Made by a program: the position numbers and the translations under genes. This document shows positions 36,304 through 45,224 of a stretch of DNA of 64,000 nucleotides, piece after piece; the first letter of the stretch is position 1; each line of letters starts with the position of its first letter. Where the stretch lies: assembly GCF_001431725.1 (NCBI RefSeq), contig NZ_CP013106.1, positions 434,001-498,000 of the forward strand. Direction: 5' to 3'. The notes under the pieces were generated by a model that did no database searches, was not told where the DNA came from, and was given only the letters and a program-made list of their open reading frames with translations. This DNA comes from Halomonas huangheensis. GTDB taxonomy: Bacteria > Pseudomonadota > Gammaproteobacteria > Pseudomonadales > Halomonadaceae.

Positions 36304-36791
36304 TACTGAGAATCCTTGGGCCGATCATCATTGAACATGGCGTCGAGCATATCATCCGAGTCGGGTTGAAAGACGTTCAGAGAGGCGCTGGCGACCACCC
36401 GGTCGGCCGCATCGAAGATCTCTCCGCGAAAGGCACCGAGGCCATTATCAGCCATATAGTCCAGCTCGATCTTGACCTGATAACGGAGAGCAAAGGAAAA
36501 ATGACTGACTTTGCTGTCATAACGTCGAGTGCCCAGCAGAAACCCGACATGTGGTTTGTGTCCCGCGTTGAGCATGGTGTGTCCCGACCAGGCGGCAATG
36601 GCCTGTGCCATCCATTCCAGCCCCACCCAGGCGGGGATGCCCAGGTCGTCGGCAAAGAGGTCATTCCGGTGTGGACGAATAGCCGCTACCAGCTGCTCTT
36701 CGCCGATGCTACAGACTTCATCCAACAGGCACATATCGCCCTGGTGGGGCACCAGTTGCTCGATAGGAGGCAGAGTGGGGGTATCACTCAT
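36303..36791 (-). CDS. apeP: 3-hydroxyacyl-ACP dehydratase ApeP (hotdog fold)
   Basis: The 162-residue hotdog-fold protein of the FabA/ApeP type has LVPHQGDMCLLDEV near the N-terminus, where the His is a likely catalytic residue, and GLEWMAQAIAAWSGH in the central helix. It dehydrates the 3-hydroxyacyl-ACP to make each double bond, in known systems together with ApeI. Its start overlaps the apeO stop as ATGA. Confidence 0.85.
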   Translation of the reverse strand: MSDTPTLPPIEQLVPHQGDMCLLDEVCSIGEEQLVAAIRPHRNDLFADDLGIPAWVGLEWMAQAIAAWSGHTMLNAGHKPHVGFLLGTRRYDSKVSHFSFALRYQVKIELDYMADNGLGAFRGEIFDAADRVVASASLNVFQPDSDDMLDAMFNDDRPKDSQ

Positions 36792-37984
36792 TCGGCTTTC
36801 TCCAGCAACAGGGCGATATTGTTACCCCCGAAAGCGAAGGCATTGGACAAGGTGCGACGTACTTCACGCTGCTCCCCCTGGCTGTAACTCAAGCTGGGAA
36901 GCTCCGGATCCGGGGTGTCGAGATGCGGTGGCAGACGACCGTGGGCCATGGCCAGCCAGCAGAAGGCCGCCTCAAGGGCGCCACAGGCTCCCAGGGTATG
37001 GCCGGTCAAGCTCTTGGTTGAACTGCATGGAACGCCTTCGGGAAACAGTCTGGCGACAGCGAGCGCTTCCATACTATCGTTCTGGCGAGTGGCGGTGCCA
37101 TGCAGGTTGAGATAGTCGACCCGGGACGGCTCGACACCTCCCATTTGCAAGGCTGCAGCCATGGCATCATGAGCTCCACTACCGTCGGGGCGTGGTGCCG
37201 AGATATGGTGAGCGTCGCTGGTCTCGCCGTAGCCCTTGAGCTGAATACCACCGCTTTCGCCGGTGACCAGAAACAGAGCGGCACCCTCACCGAGATTGAT
37301 ACCACTGCGCGCGGCGGAGAACGGTTTGCAGGGGTCAATGCTGACCGCATCCAGTGAGCTGAATCCGCTCACTGTCAGTTGGCATAGGCTATCGGCGCCT
37401 CCCGCGATCACCGCATCGCACACCCCGGCCTTGATCAGCCGTGAGGCGCTGGCCAGGGCACGGGCGCTCGAGGTGCAGGCGGTGGACAGGGTATAAGCGG
37501 GTCCGTCGACACCGCACCACCAGGCCACGAAGTCGGCTGGTGCACCCAGCTCGTGACGGTAATAGATGAAGTCGTCTGGCCACTCACCCTTTGCGAGACG
37601 GTACTTGAGGGCGTGCTCGGTTTCGCTGATGCCGGAGGTGCTGGTACCCATGACCACACCCATGCGTGCAGCGGGATTGGCGGCTCGCCAACTGTCGAGC
37701 GTTGGCGCGAGACGTTGCAGTGCGGCGGCGAGTAGACGGTTGTTGCGCGAGCGATGTTCGGCGGGCCAGTCGCTGTCATCCGGCAGGGGAGTGTCGACGC
37801 TTCCCAGTGGTAGAGGTTGTTCCGGGCGCCAGGCGTTACTGTGGCGCAGGCCGCGCTGACCCGCGAACAGGCGCTGGGCGATGTCGTCCAGGTTGTCACC
37901 GAGGGGGCATACCAGCGCAGGGGGATATAGCCGGCAGCTCTGTAGCGCTGTGGTCTGTGGAGCTGTGATCGAGTCGCGGAGCAT
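36788..37984 (-). CDS. apeO: Aryl polyene ketosynthase ApeO
   Basis: The 398-residue ketosynthase has Cys in LSTACTSSARA, His in LNLHGTATRQND and His in KSLTGHTLGACGALE, so it is catalytically competent. In characterised clusters ApeO pairs with the short chain-length-factor-like ApeC to elongate the aryl starter. It begins a sub-block (O-P-Q-R) separated from apeN by a 123-base gap with a hairpin, so it may have its own expression control. Confidence 0.87.
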   Translation of the reverse strand: MLRDSITAPQTTALQSCRLYPPALVCPLGDNLDDIAQRLFAGQRGLRHSNAWRPEQPLPLGSVDTPLPDDSDWPAEHRSRNNRLLAAALQRLAPTLDSWRAANPAARMGVVMGTSTSGISETEHALKYRLAKGEWPDDFIYYRHELGAPADFVAWWCGVDGPAYTLSTACTSSARALASASRLIKAGVCDAVIAGGADSLCQLTVSGFSSLDAVSIDPCKPFSAARSGINLGEGAALFLVTGESGGIQLKGYGETSDAHHISAPRPDGSGAHDAMAAALQMGGVEPSRVDYLNLHGTATRQNDSMEALAVARLFPEGVPCSSTKSLTGHTLGACGALEAAFCWLAMAHGRLPPHLDTPDPELPSLSYSQGEQREVRRTLSNAFAFGGNNIALLLEKAE

Positions 37985-38070
37985 GTGCTGTTGTCTATCG
38001 ATGTCTTGTATTCACTAGGGTAATGCTTCAAGCGTCCTGTTGTCGCAGCTTCGTTATCAACAGTTGTGCC

Positions 38071-38095
38071 AGGTTCGGCGTCGGTTGCCGAACCT
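38071..38095 (-). other. Hairpin between apeN and apeO
   Basis: AGGTTCGGC-gtcggtt-GCCGAACCT is a perfect 9-bp stem with a 7-base loop in the only sizeable gap (37985-38107) of the central aryl polyene operon. With no U-tract, it may be a partial terminator or processing site that lowers expression of the O-P-Q-R block. Confidence 0.5.
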
Positions 38096-38107
38096 GCTGC
38101 GGTTGGT

Positions 38108-39355
38108 TCAGCCAGGCTGCTGGTCCATCGCACAGCGTTCCGCGAGACTCTTCAAGCGACGGCGACTGGCGGCAACATAGGGATTGGTGGTATCCCAGGC
38201 GTAGCCGGCCAGCACCGAGGCAATCATCTCACGCAGACGAACTTCCTGGCGTTGATGGAAGATGATGGTCTGTAGGCTGCCATCGTACCAGGCGTCAACG
38301 TAGTCTCGAAAGGTGGCGACGCCCTCGCGTAGCGGTATCTCGAACTGCGTTGCCCAGTCGATGTTCTCGCCCTGTAACTGGCGCTCGACCAATGGAGCAG
38401 CACGTAGTGCCGAGTCCAGAGCGATGGTCACGCCGGAGGAGAATACCGGATCGAGGAACTCACCGGCATTGCCGAGAATGGCGAAGCCCGGTCCATGCAG
38501 GCGTTCGATATCGGCCGAATACCCCGCCAGACGCTGAACATCACGCACGGGACGGGAATTCTCCAGCACGCGTGCGAAACGTGGCTCTTGACCCAGCAGT
38601 GCCTGAAGCCGGGCGCTGTCATCGGCGGCGACGGCATCTATTCGCTCCGGCTCGCCGACGACACCGACCGAAGCGCGACCATTGCTGAATGGAATCAACC
38701 AATACCAGATGCTCGGATGCTGGGGGTGGATGCCGATCAGAATCTTGTCGCGGTCATGGTCGGTGGCGGTGATATGGTCCTCGACATGAGTGAATAGCGC
38801 CGCCCGCGGAGCCAGAGAAGAAGGCCGATCGAGCTGTTCGAGGCGTGCGAGGACACGACCATAGCCGCTGGCATCGAGAACGAAGCGTGCCTGGATTCGG
38901 CTCTGCTCACCCTGTTCGTTGACGACTTCGAGGCCTGGAGCTTGAGGGTCGGCGTCGAAGTCGGTCACGGTCACTCCGAAGTCGACGCGTGCGCCGAGCG
39001 TCATGGCGCCCTCGATCAGACGCTGATCGAAGTCCGCGCGCTCGACTTGCCAGGTGGTGCCGGGGCCGTCACTGAACTTGTGGCGAAAGTCGATGGCGGT
39101 GTATTCCTCCCGGCGACAGAAGGCAGCGCCATTCTTGTGTTGATAACCGGCATTGGCGACGAATTCCAGTAGCCCACAGGCCTCCAGGTGCGGCATGCAC
39201 TGAGGCAAGAGACTCTCGCCAATCGAAAAGCGTGGGAAATGGCCGCGCTCGAACACCCGAACCTGGTGGCCACGCCCTGCCAACCAGGCCGCAGCAGCAG
39301 CCCCTGACGGACCAGCGCCGATTATCGCGATGTCAGTGTGTTCAGTGGGTTTCAT
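38108..39355 (-). CDS. apeN: FAD-dependent oxidoreductase ApeN with halogenase motifs
   Basis: The 415-residue flavoprotein of the tryptophan-halogenase/monooxygenase group has an FAD-binding GAGPSG at residues 13-18, GESLLP at 46-51, HKNGAAF with Lys74 and a WxWxIP motif (WYWLIP) at 217-222. In flavin halogenases a lysine near position 79 and WxWxIP are hallmark features; simple monooxygenases lack them. It may oxidise or halogenate the aryl head group, the latter being inference. Start ATG 39355 overlaps apeM by 14 bases. Confidence 0.82.
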   Translation of the reverse strand: MKPTEHTDIAIIGAGPSGAAAAAWLAGRGHQVRVFERGHFPRFSIGESLLPQCMPHLEACGLLEFVANAGYQHKNGAAFCRREEYTAIDFRHKFSDGPGTTWQVERADFDQRLIEGAMTLGARVDFGVTVTDFDADPQAPGLEVVNEQGEQSRIQARFVLDASGYGRVLARLEQLDRPSSLAPRAALFTHVEDHITATDHDRDKILIGIHPQHPSIWYWLIPFSNGRASVGVVGEPERIDAVAADDSARLQALLGQEPRFARVLENSRPVRDVQRLAGYSADIERLHGPGFAILGNAGEFLDPVFSSGVTIALDSALRAAPLVERQLQGENIDWATQFEIPLREGVATFRDYVDAWYDGSLQTIIFHQRQEVRLREMIASVLAGYAWDTTNPYVAASRRRLKSLAERCAMDQQPG

Positions 39356-41654
39356 CAGAACGCGTCTCCGAGGAGTCAATGGCTTGAGAGCCGAGATGCT
39401 GCGGGTCGTGGGGTTGGACGCCACGCGCCAGCGGTACCAGACACCAGGTGGCGACCAGGCCGATCAGGCAGGTCGTACCGAGGAAATGCAGCGCGGGGGT
39501 CGCACTGAATGCCAGCAGACCGAACGCCAACAGGCTTGAGGCGCAGGATAGAGTGATCGCCAGCCAGGCACTACCATCCGCGGGGTGCTCGGTACTGAAG
39601 ATACCGGCATCGAGCCCGATACCCAGTACCAGCAGCAGGCCCAACAGATGGAACAGGGTCAGACCGGTATGGGTGGCGGCGAACAGGCCGAGGGTTACTG
39701 CAACGGCTCCGACGGGCGGCAGTAATGCTCGCCAGGCACGCTGGCGATAGCGCCAGCTGAGTCCAGCGATGACGACAACCACAGCCAACAGCAGCCATTG
39801 ACTGATTTCCTTGCTGAGAATCGTCAACTGATTGGATAGTGCGCTGACGCGGTCGCGATAGAGGATATCCGGTGCTTCCGCCAGTTCCTGTAGCTCGGCG
39901 ACGCCACGGGTGTCGATGTCGCCCAGCAGCACCAGCGCCGTTGGTGTATCGGTATCCTCCAGCCACAGGGAACGGCTGCCTTCACCGGCACGTGAGCTCA
40001 ACCAATCGCTGACCGTCAACTCGGGGACATCATCGAGACGCTGGCTCAGGCGCTCGCTGAGCGACGGATCGAGTCCGGCCTGGGTGAGCAATTCCGGCAG
40101 CACATCCTGGTAACGCTGGCGTACCAGCGTCAGGTTGCGCTGTTGAGTGGCCTGCGAGGGGACGGCCTGAGCGATGTGTTGCCAGGAGTCCAGATGGCCA
40201 TCCCTGGCAAGGCTGGCCAGTGATGGGTCAATGTCCTCAAGCCGTTGCAGCAATGCCTCTCCGGTATCGGCGCGGACCACCAGATAACGGAAGCTTGCCG
40301 GGCGCTGCATCAGGCGTTGTACATGCTGCTGTTCGGTAATCAAGCCACTGGGAGATGGATTGAGTTGCCGCAGGTCGTGACTCAGGGTTGTCGAAATCAT
40401 TGCCACCAGAGTTGCCGTCGACAGCACCAGGCTGGCGGCAAGCACAATCGGCAGGCGTGGCCGGGTCAGCCGCCAGCGGTTGAGTCTCTCGGCAATGCGG
40501 GACGTGGCTGGGTGAGGGTGTATGGACAGCAGTGGTAGCCAGAGTCGCACCGTCAACCAGGCGCCGATCAGTCCCAGTGCGGTGAAGGTCGCCATCTGAC
40601 GCAGACCCGGCATGGGGGTGGCCAACTGTACGAGGTACGCACATAGACTGGTCAGCAGGCCAAGAAACAGGCTGGGCCATAGCTGTGACAGCGAGCGTTG
40701 GGGATGTAGCTGGCGATAGCACTGCAGGTGCAGGGCGTAGTCCACCGAGATGCCGATCAGGCTGGCGCCAAAGGCCAGCGTAATCAGGTTGAGCGATTCG
40801 AACAGTGCCCAACTGACGGCGGTGGCCAGCACTAGTCCGGAGAATACCGGCAGCAGCAGGGAGACCAGTACGCTGACGCGGCGAAACACCAACGCCAACA
40901 GCACGATGATGCCGAGTAACGACCCCAGTCCAATGGTGCTGATCTCGCTGCGTGCCTGCTGTGCACCAGCGGCGGCATGGAAGACCACCCCCGCTCTCAG
41001 TACCGTCAACTGTGGATGTGCTGCCTTGAAGGCATCAAGGGTTTCGGTCAGACGAGTCTGTAGAGCGAGTTGGTAGGGATCACCATCCAGCGTGGCGCTG
41101 ATCACTCGCCAGCGGCCTTCTGCGGAGTCGATGCTGGGTCCTCCATCCAGCCAACTGACCGGTCCGGACAGGCGCTCGTTCAGCCATTGATCCAGCAGGC
41201 CGAAGGGGTCGCGCAGCAGATCGGTTTCCATTCCCGGTGTGAACAATCGGGCCAGGGCCTGCTTACGCCAGCTGTCTCCGTCGGCCTGTTGCAGTTCTGC
41301 GCTCAATAGCCGGTAGCGATAGTCGGAAAGTGTCTGATCGGGGCGTGGCGGTGTCTTGCTGTCGAGCGAGGCCACCACTCCGCTGCTCTTCAGCTGTGCG
41401 CGTAACTGCTCGGCGGCTTGTGCCGAGTCGTCGCCCTTGACCAGCACCAGCAGGCGCCTCTCGTAGGTTTTGCCGAGGCTGGCATCGGCGTGTTGCAGAA
41501 TCTGCTGGTCGTGCGATTCCGGCAACAGCGCAGTGATACGGGTATCGAGAGGCGTGCCATGCCAGATCTGGTGGCCAACGAACAGCGCACACAGCAGCAG
41601 TATCACAGCCCATGTGAAGGCTGCCACGCGCGCCGAGAGTGATGCTGGCCTCAC
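39342..41654 (-). CDS. apeM: MMPL/RND-type lipid exporter ApeM
   Basis: The 770-residue inner-membrane transporter has 12 predicted helices in two six-helix blocks separated by large periplasmic loops (about residues 40-250 and 430-620). It matches MMPL-family exporters such as the one in aryl polyene and xanthomonadin clusters. It should move the aryl polyene lipid across the inner membrane toward the LolA-like ApeL. The GTG start (41652-41654) overlaps the apeL stop as GTGA. Confidence 0.87.
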   Translation of the reverse strand: MRPASLSARVAAFTWAVILLLCALFVGHQIWHGTPLDTRITALLPESHDQQILQHADASLGKTYERRLLVLVKGDDSAQAAEQLRAQLKSSGVVASLDSKTPPRPDQTLSDYRYRLLSAELQQADGDSWRKQALARLFTPGMETDLLRDPFGLLDQWLNERLSGPVSWLDGGPSIDSAEGRWRVISATLDGDPYQLALQTRLTETLDAFKAAHPQLTVLRAGVVFHAAAGAQQARSEISTIGLGSLLGIIVLLALVFRRVSVLVSLLLPVFSGLVLATAVSWALFESLNLITLAFGASLIGISVDYALHLQCYRQLHPQRSLSQLWPSLFLGLLTSLCAYLVQLATPMPGLRQMATFTALGLIGAWLTVRLWLPLLSIHPHPATSRIAERLNRWRLTRPRLPIVLAASLVLSTATLVAMISTTLSHDLRQLNPSPSGLITEQQHVQRLMQRPASFRYLVVRADTGEALLQRLEDIDPSLASLARDGHLDSWQHIAQAVPSQATQQRNLTLVRQRYQDVLPELLTQAGLDPSLSERLSQRLDDVPELTVSDWLSSRAGEGSRSLWLEDTDTPTALVLLGDIDTRGVAELQELAEAPDILYRDRVSALSNQLTILSKEISQWLLLAVVVVIAGLSWRYRQRAWRALLPPVGAVAVTLGLFAATHTGLTLFHLLGLLLVLGIGLDAGIFSTEHPADGSAWLAITLSCASSLLAFGLLAFSATPALHFLGTTCLIGLVATWCLVPLARGVQPHDPQHLGSQAIDSSETRSDETH

Positions 41655-42283
41655 TCGTGGTCCTCTGTCGCCACCTGGGGCAATGTCGAGCAGGCCACGG
41701 GTTCCAGAGTCAGTGACAGGCGGTCGCCGTTGGTGAACTGAATATTCATGCCGTCAATGCGTACGCCGCCATCCAGGGCAATCTGCTCGAGGTGTTCGGC
41801 CACTCGTTTGTCACGGGGCTTCAATGCTGCGCGCCAGGCATTCATCTCGCCGTCGAGCTCAATATCGAAGTGCTCCTGCAGTTCACTCCAGTCGCCTTCG
41901 AGCAGGCCGCTGAGGACTGGCAGTAACGCGCGCATGCCGGGGGACAGCTCTGGATTGTCGGGTGACAGCAGCACACGGCTTTCCACCGGGGTCAGCGTTT
42001 GCCACACCAGGCCATCGGGGCGGCGATGAAAATACCCGGAGCTGGTAAGTTCGTTCTCCAGATCAGCGATCCAGCGCTGTTGCTCGAAGCTGACGCAGGC
42101 TGGGGCCTGCCTGGCAAGCCGGCTGGCAAGACGTTCGGCATCGATGGTATTGGACGGAGCTGAATCGGCGGCATGGGCCTGATCGCGTGTCAGTGCCATC
42201 AGGCCGGTACACAGGGTCGTGGAAAAGAGAACAGTGGAAAACAGTGCAGTGGAAAACAGAGCAGCGGAAAACAGCCTTGTCAT
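41651..42283 (-). CDS. apeL: LolA-like periplasmic carrier ApeL
   Basis: The 210-residue protein has a signal peptide followed by a LolA-like half-barrel (ASRLARQAPACVSFEQQRWIADLENELTSSGYFHRRPDGLVWQTLTPVESRVLLSPDN). It probably ferries the polyene lipid across the periplasm. The signal peptide is unusual: the hydrophobic stretch is four near-identical five-residue units (LFSAA, LFSTA, LFSTV, LFSTT) encoded by 15-base repeats. ATG 42283 overlaps the apeK stop as ATGA. Confidence 0.83.
   Translation of the reverse strand: MTRLFSAALFSTALFSTVLFSTTLCTGLMALTRDQAHAADSAPSNTIDAERLASRLARQAPACVSFEQQRWIADLENELTSSGYFHRRPDGLVWQTLTPVESRVLLSPDNPELSPGMRALLPVLSGLLEGDWSELQEHFDIELDGEMNAWRAALKPRDKRVAEHLEQIALDGGVRIDGMNIQFTNGDRLSLTLEPVACSTLPQVATEDHE
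42219..42278 (-). repeat. 15-bp minisatellite in apeL signal peptide
   Basis: Four tandem 15-base units (forward strand type GTGGAAAACAGTGCA, starting at 42219, 42234, 42249 and 42264) differ at only a few positions. Because 15 is a multiple of three, gain or loss of units would lengthen or shorten the signal-peptide core without a frameshift. Confidence 0.85.
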
Positions 42284-42720
42284 GATCGAGTCTCCTGCCA
42301 GGCGATGAGCCGTTCAAGCAGTGACGGCGGTGATGCGAGGCACATTTCCTGGTCGTTCAGGCCGACTGCGACCTGGATGGTCCAGGCGCGTGTCAGACGT
42401 TTGCCGCTATCGGCACAGCGGATGGTGTAATCGACCTTCAGCCGGTGCTCCCATTCACTGATGCGTGCTTCGATGCGGATGCGTTGGGCAAAGCGAATGG
42501 GGGCAGCATAGCGAATACGCAGGTCGATCACCGGCCAGGCATAACCCGAGGCCTTCATCTGCGGATAGTTGTACTCGATACTCTCCAGCAGTCGGCAGCG
42601 CGCGATCTCCAGGTAACGCACGTAATGGCCATGCCAGGCGACCTCCATCATGTCGATGTCATGAAAAGGGATCTCGAGCTCCGTCTCGACGCGTGGTAGG
42701 GGATGATCAGCTGGCGTCAT
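42280..42720 (-). CDS. apeK: Acyl-CoA/ACP thioesterase ApeK (4HBT family)
   Basis: The 146-residue hotdog thioesterase has the 4-hydroxybenzoyl-CoA thioesterase pattern FHDIDMMEVAWHGHYVRYLEIAR, with Asp as the likely catalytic residue. In aryl polyene clusters it releases or edits the acyl chain. It overlaps the ammonia-lyase gene by 14 bases upstream and apeL (ATGA) downstream. Confidence 0.85.
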   Translation of the reverse strand: MTPADHPLPRVETELEIPFHDIDMMEVAWHGHYVRYLEIARCRLLESIEYNYPQMKASGYAWPVIDLRIRYAAPIRFAQRIRIEARISEWEHRLKVDYTIRCADSGKRLTRAWTIQVAVGLNDQEMCLASPPSLLERLIAWQETRS

Positions 42721-44299
42721 AAAGGCTCCAATGTCGCTGGCGAATCAGGCGGCAGAGATGGTTGAGGTCTCGATCCAGGGCACGATCCTCCTCCAGCGGC
42801 GCTATCTCCTTGCGCACCTGCTCGACGAACTCGGCAAGGCGTTGAGGAGTCGGTGTCGCGCTCTGCAATTGGCGACGCAGTTCGACGCCCTGACAGGTAG
42901 CGTGCAGGGTTGCGGCGGCGACCTGCTCGACCAGAGTCAGCACCCGCAGTGCGTCGCGCGCGGCGATGGTGCCCATGCTGACCTTGTCCTGGTTGTGGCA
43001 CTCGGTGGAGCGCGAGAAGACGCTGGCCGGCATGGTCAGCTTGAGGGCTTCCGCCGTCCAGGCCGACGCGCCGATCTGCACCGCCTTGTAACCGTGATTG
43101 AGCGGCAGACGCGAAGCGCTGGCACCGCTCAGGTTGCTCGGCAGGCCATGGTTGTAGCGGCTGTCGACCAGCAGCGCCAGTTGACGGTCGAGCAGGTCGG
43201 CGAGGTTGGCTGTGGCCTGCTTGAGGCTGTCCATGACAAAGGCTACATGCCCGCCGTAGAAGTGCCCACCGTGCATGACCTTACCGGCCTCGACGTCAAT
43301 CAGCGGGTTGTCGTTGGCACTGTTGAGTTCATTGGTCAGAAACTCGCGCCACCAGGGCAGAGCATCCTCGACCACGCCGATAACGTGCGGTGCACAGCGT
43401 GTCGAGTAGCGATCCTGCAGGCGTGGCGAGTTACGTGGAGTGCTGGGCGCGTGCAGGTCATCACGCAGGCGCGCGGCAACACGCTGTTGTCCGGGGTGCG
43501 GCTTGGCGGCAAACAAGTCGGCGTCGAAATGATAGGGGTTGCCGTCCAACGCCTGGACCGACAGCGCGGTAATGCGTGTGGTCAGGTGGGTGAGGTATTC
43601 GCAGCGAGAGAAGGCCAGAGCGGCGAGCGCGGTCATCACCGCAGTACCGTTCATCAGCGCGAGGCCTTCCTTGGGCTTGAGGCGATACGGCGTCAGACTT
43701 CGCTGGGCAAGGGCCTCGCTGGCCGGGCGGCATTGCCCGTTGTCGATCACTTCGCGCTCTCCGCAGAGTACGGCCGCGAGGTAGGACAGCGGGGTCAGGT
43801 CGCCACTGGCGCCGACCGAGCCCTCTTCAGGGATCACCGGTATCACGTCTTCCTCGAGCAACCACGCCAGACGCTCGAGCAGTTCGAAACTGACTCCCGA
43901 GACGCCACGGCACAGCGATACCAGACGCACCAGCACCACGGCGCGCGCCGCCTCGACAGAGAGGGACTGGCCCATGCCGCAGCCATGGAAGGTGAACAGC
44001 TGGTGCGGAAGGCTGTCGATATCCTCGGCGGCAACGGCACGAGTGCAGGCGTCGCCATAGCCGGTGGTCACACCATAGACCACGCCTTCCTCGGCAAGCA
44101 GACGTTCGAGGAACTGCTGGCCTGAATCGATATGGGTGCGAAAGGCCGGGTCGCTGGAAAGTGCAACCTTGCAACGGCCTTCGGCAACCGTGAGTACATC
44201 TTCGAGGTCGATCGGCTGCCCGTCGAGAATGATCGGCTGTCCTTCAGTACGCTGCCGATCCGTGCGGGCGAGCGTTGAGGAGGCTGGGGGCTGGGTCAT
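42707..44299 (-). CDS. Aromatic amino acid ammonia-lyase (HAL/PAL/TAL family)
   Basis: The 530-residue lyase has the MIO-forming Ala-Ser-Gly in EEGSVGASGDLTPLSY. The conserved catalytic Tyr is in VYGVTTGYG, with NSANDNPL and the C-terminal FSRSTECHNQDKVSMG also present. The substrate-selectivity region reads LPHQLFTFHGCGMG, unlike the SH pair of histidine ammonia-lyases, so an aromatic substrate (tyrosine or phenylalanine) is expected. It would give coumarate or cinnamate, feeding the aryl starter unit. The locus contains no hut genes, supporting a biosynthetic role. Confidence 0.87.
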   Translation of the reverse strand: MTQPPASSTLARTDRQRTEGQPIILDGQPIDLEDVLTVAEGRCKVALSSDPAFRTHIDSGQQFLERLLAEEGVVYGVTTGYGDACTRAVAAEDIDSLPHQLFTFHGCGMGQSLSVEAARAVVLVRLVSLCRGVSGVSFELLERLAWLLEEDVIPVIPEEGSVGASGDLTPLSYLAAVLCGEREVIDNGQCRPASEALAQRSLTPYRLKPKEGLALMNGTAVMTALAALAFSRCEYLTHLTTRITALSVQALDGNPYHFDADLFAAKPHPGQQRVAARLRDDLHAPSTPRNSPRLQDRYSTRCAPHVIGVVEDALPWWREFLTNELNSANDNPLIDVEAGKVMHGGHFYGGHVAFVMDSLKQATANLADLLDRQLALLVDSRYNHGLPSNLSGASASRLPLNHGYKAVQIGASAWTAEALKLTMPASVFSRSTECHNQDKVSMGTIAARDALRVLTLVEQVAAATLHATCQGVELRRQLQSATPTPQRLAEFVEQVRKEIAPLEEDRALDRDLNHLCRLIRQRHWSLYDAS

Positions 44300-44300
44300 G

Positions 44301-45224
44301 TCAACGTGCCTCGGGGTCTTGCCAGAAAGGGTAGAAATTGAACCACTGCATGGGATGGCGCCGTACCTGTTGCTCTAGAAGTGCAACATGGCGTTGCATG
44401 GCATCGGCCATCCACGCCTCTCGATCGGCGCGCGCCAGACGCGAGGTATCGTCGAATTTATCGAACGTCACCGTAAAGCTGTTGTTCTCGCGAACACAGG
44501 ATAGGTAGTAGACCGGGCAGCGCAACAGCGTTGCCAGAATGAAAGGTCCCTCGGGGAAGCCTGCATCAGCGCCGAGGAACTCCAGTTGTCGATAGCGCTG
44601 CTCGCTGGGAGAAATACGGTCGGCGGCGATCACCACAAAACCGCCATCACGAATGCGTTGATCGAGCTGCTGGGCGCTGGCGGGCGATAGGTCGCTGACG
44701 TCGAGGATGTCAGGTTGTCGGCGCCCTGTGGCGCGTTCGAGTAGTTGATTGAATTTTTGTGCATTGCGGGTATGCATCAGCACAGTCAGTTGCAGGTTGG
44801 CGTGCTGTTCGCTCAGCGCATTGACCACGTCGAGGTTGCCATGGTGCGAAACCAGCACCAGTCCCCCGTGGCCCTCGGCGAAAGCCTCGCGGAAGTTATC
44901 CACGCCGGTGCCGTTCAGTGTTTCGGGAGCATGCTCACCGTTCCAGGCGGCAACCTTGTCCATCAGTGCCTGGCCGAAGGTAAAGAAATGACGCAGGCTG
45001 CGCAGGCGCCAGGCGATGGGGCGCTGCTTGAGTTCGGGCATCAGACGAGCCAGGTACTCGCGGGATGCCTGGCGGGCCAAACGATGGGCAAGGTAATACC
45101 ACAGGATGACCGGACCGAGTACCAGGCGGAACGGCCACTCGCCGAGACGGCGCAGGCGGACCATCAACATCATCCCGGTCAGCGTGCCTCGTTCACCGAT
45201 CGATGCCCAGTGGTGTTGGTTCAT
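44301..45224 (-). CDS. Lipid A-type acyltransferase of aryl polyene cluster
   Basis: The 307-residue membrane-anchored acyltransferase of the LpxL/HtrB-like (LPLAT) family has one N-terminal hydrophobic helix and the catalytic HxxxxD-like VSHHGNLD. It likely transfers the polyene acyl chain or a fatty acid onto a lipid carrier. ATG 45224 overlaps the glycosyltransferase stop as ATGA. Together with that gene it may correspond to the glycosyl/acyltransferase function called ApeJ in other clusters. Confidence 0.82.
   Translation of the reverse strand: MNQHHWASIGERGTLTGMMLMVRLRRLGEWPFRLVLGPVILWYYLAHRLARQASREYLARLMPELKQRPIAWRLRSLRHFFTFGQALMDKVAAWNGEHAPETLNGTGVDNFREAFAEGHGGLVLVSHHGNLDVVNALSEQHANLQLTVLMHTRNAQKFNQLLERATGRRQPDILDVSDLSPASAQQLDQRIRDGGFVVIAADRISPSEQRYRQLEFLGADAGFPEGPFILATLLRCPVYYLSCVRENNSFTVTFDKFDDTSRLARADREAWMADAMQRHVALLEQQVRRHPMQWFNFYPFWQDPEAR

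Noticed and set aside
42731..44125. Long open frame on the plus strand opposite the ammonia-lyase
   Set aside because: It is fully antisense to a gene with intact catalytic motifs, shows no family pattern and arises from high-GC codon bias.
42707..44299. Histidine utilisation gene hutH
   Set aside because: No hutU, hutI or hutG is nearby, the selectivity loop is different and the gene is embedded in the pigment operon with 14-base overlap to apeK.
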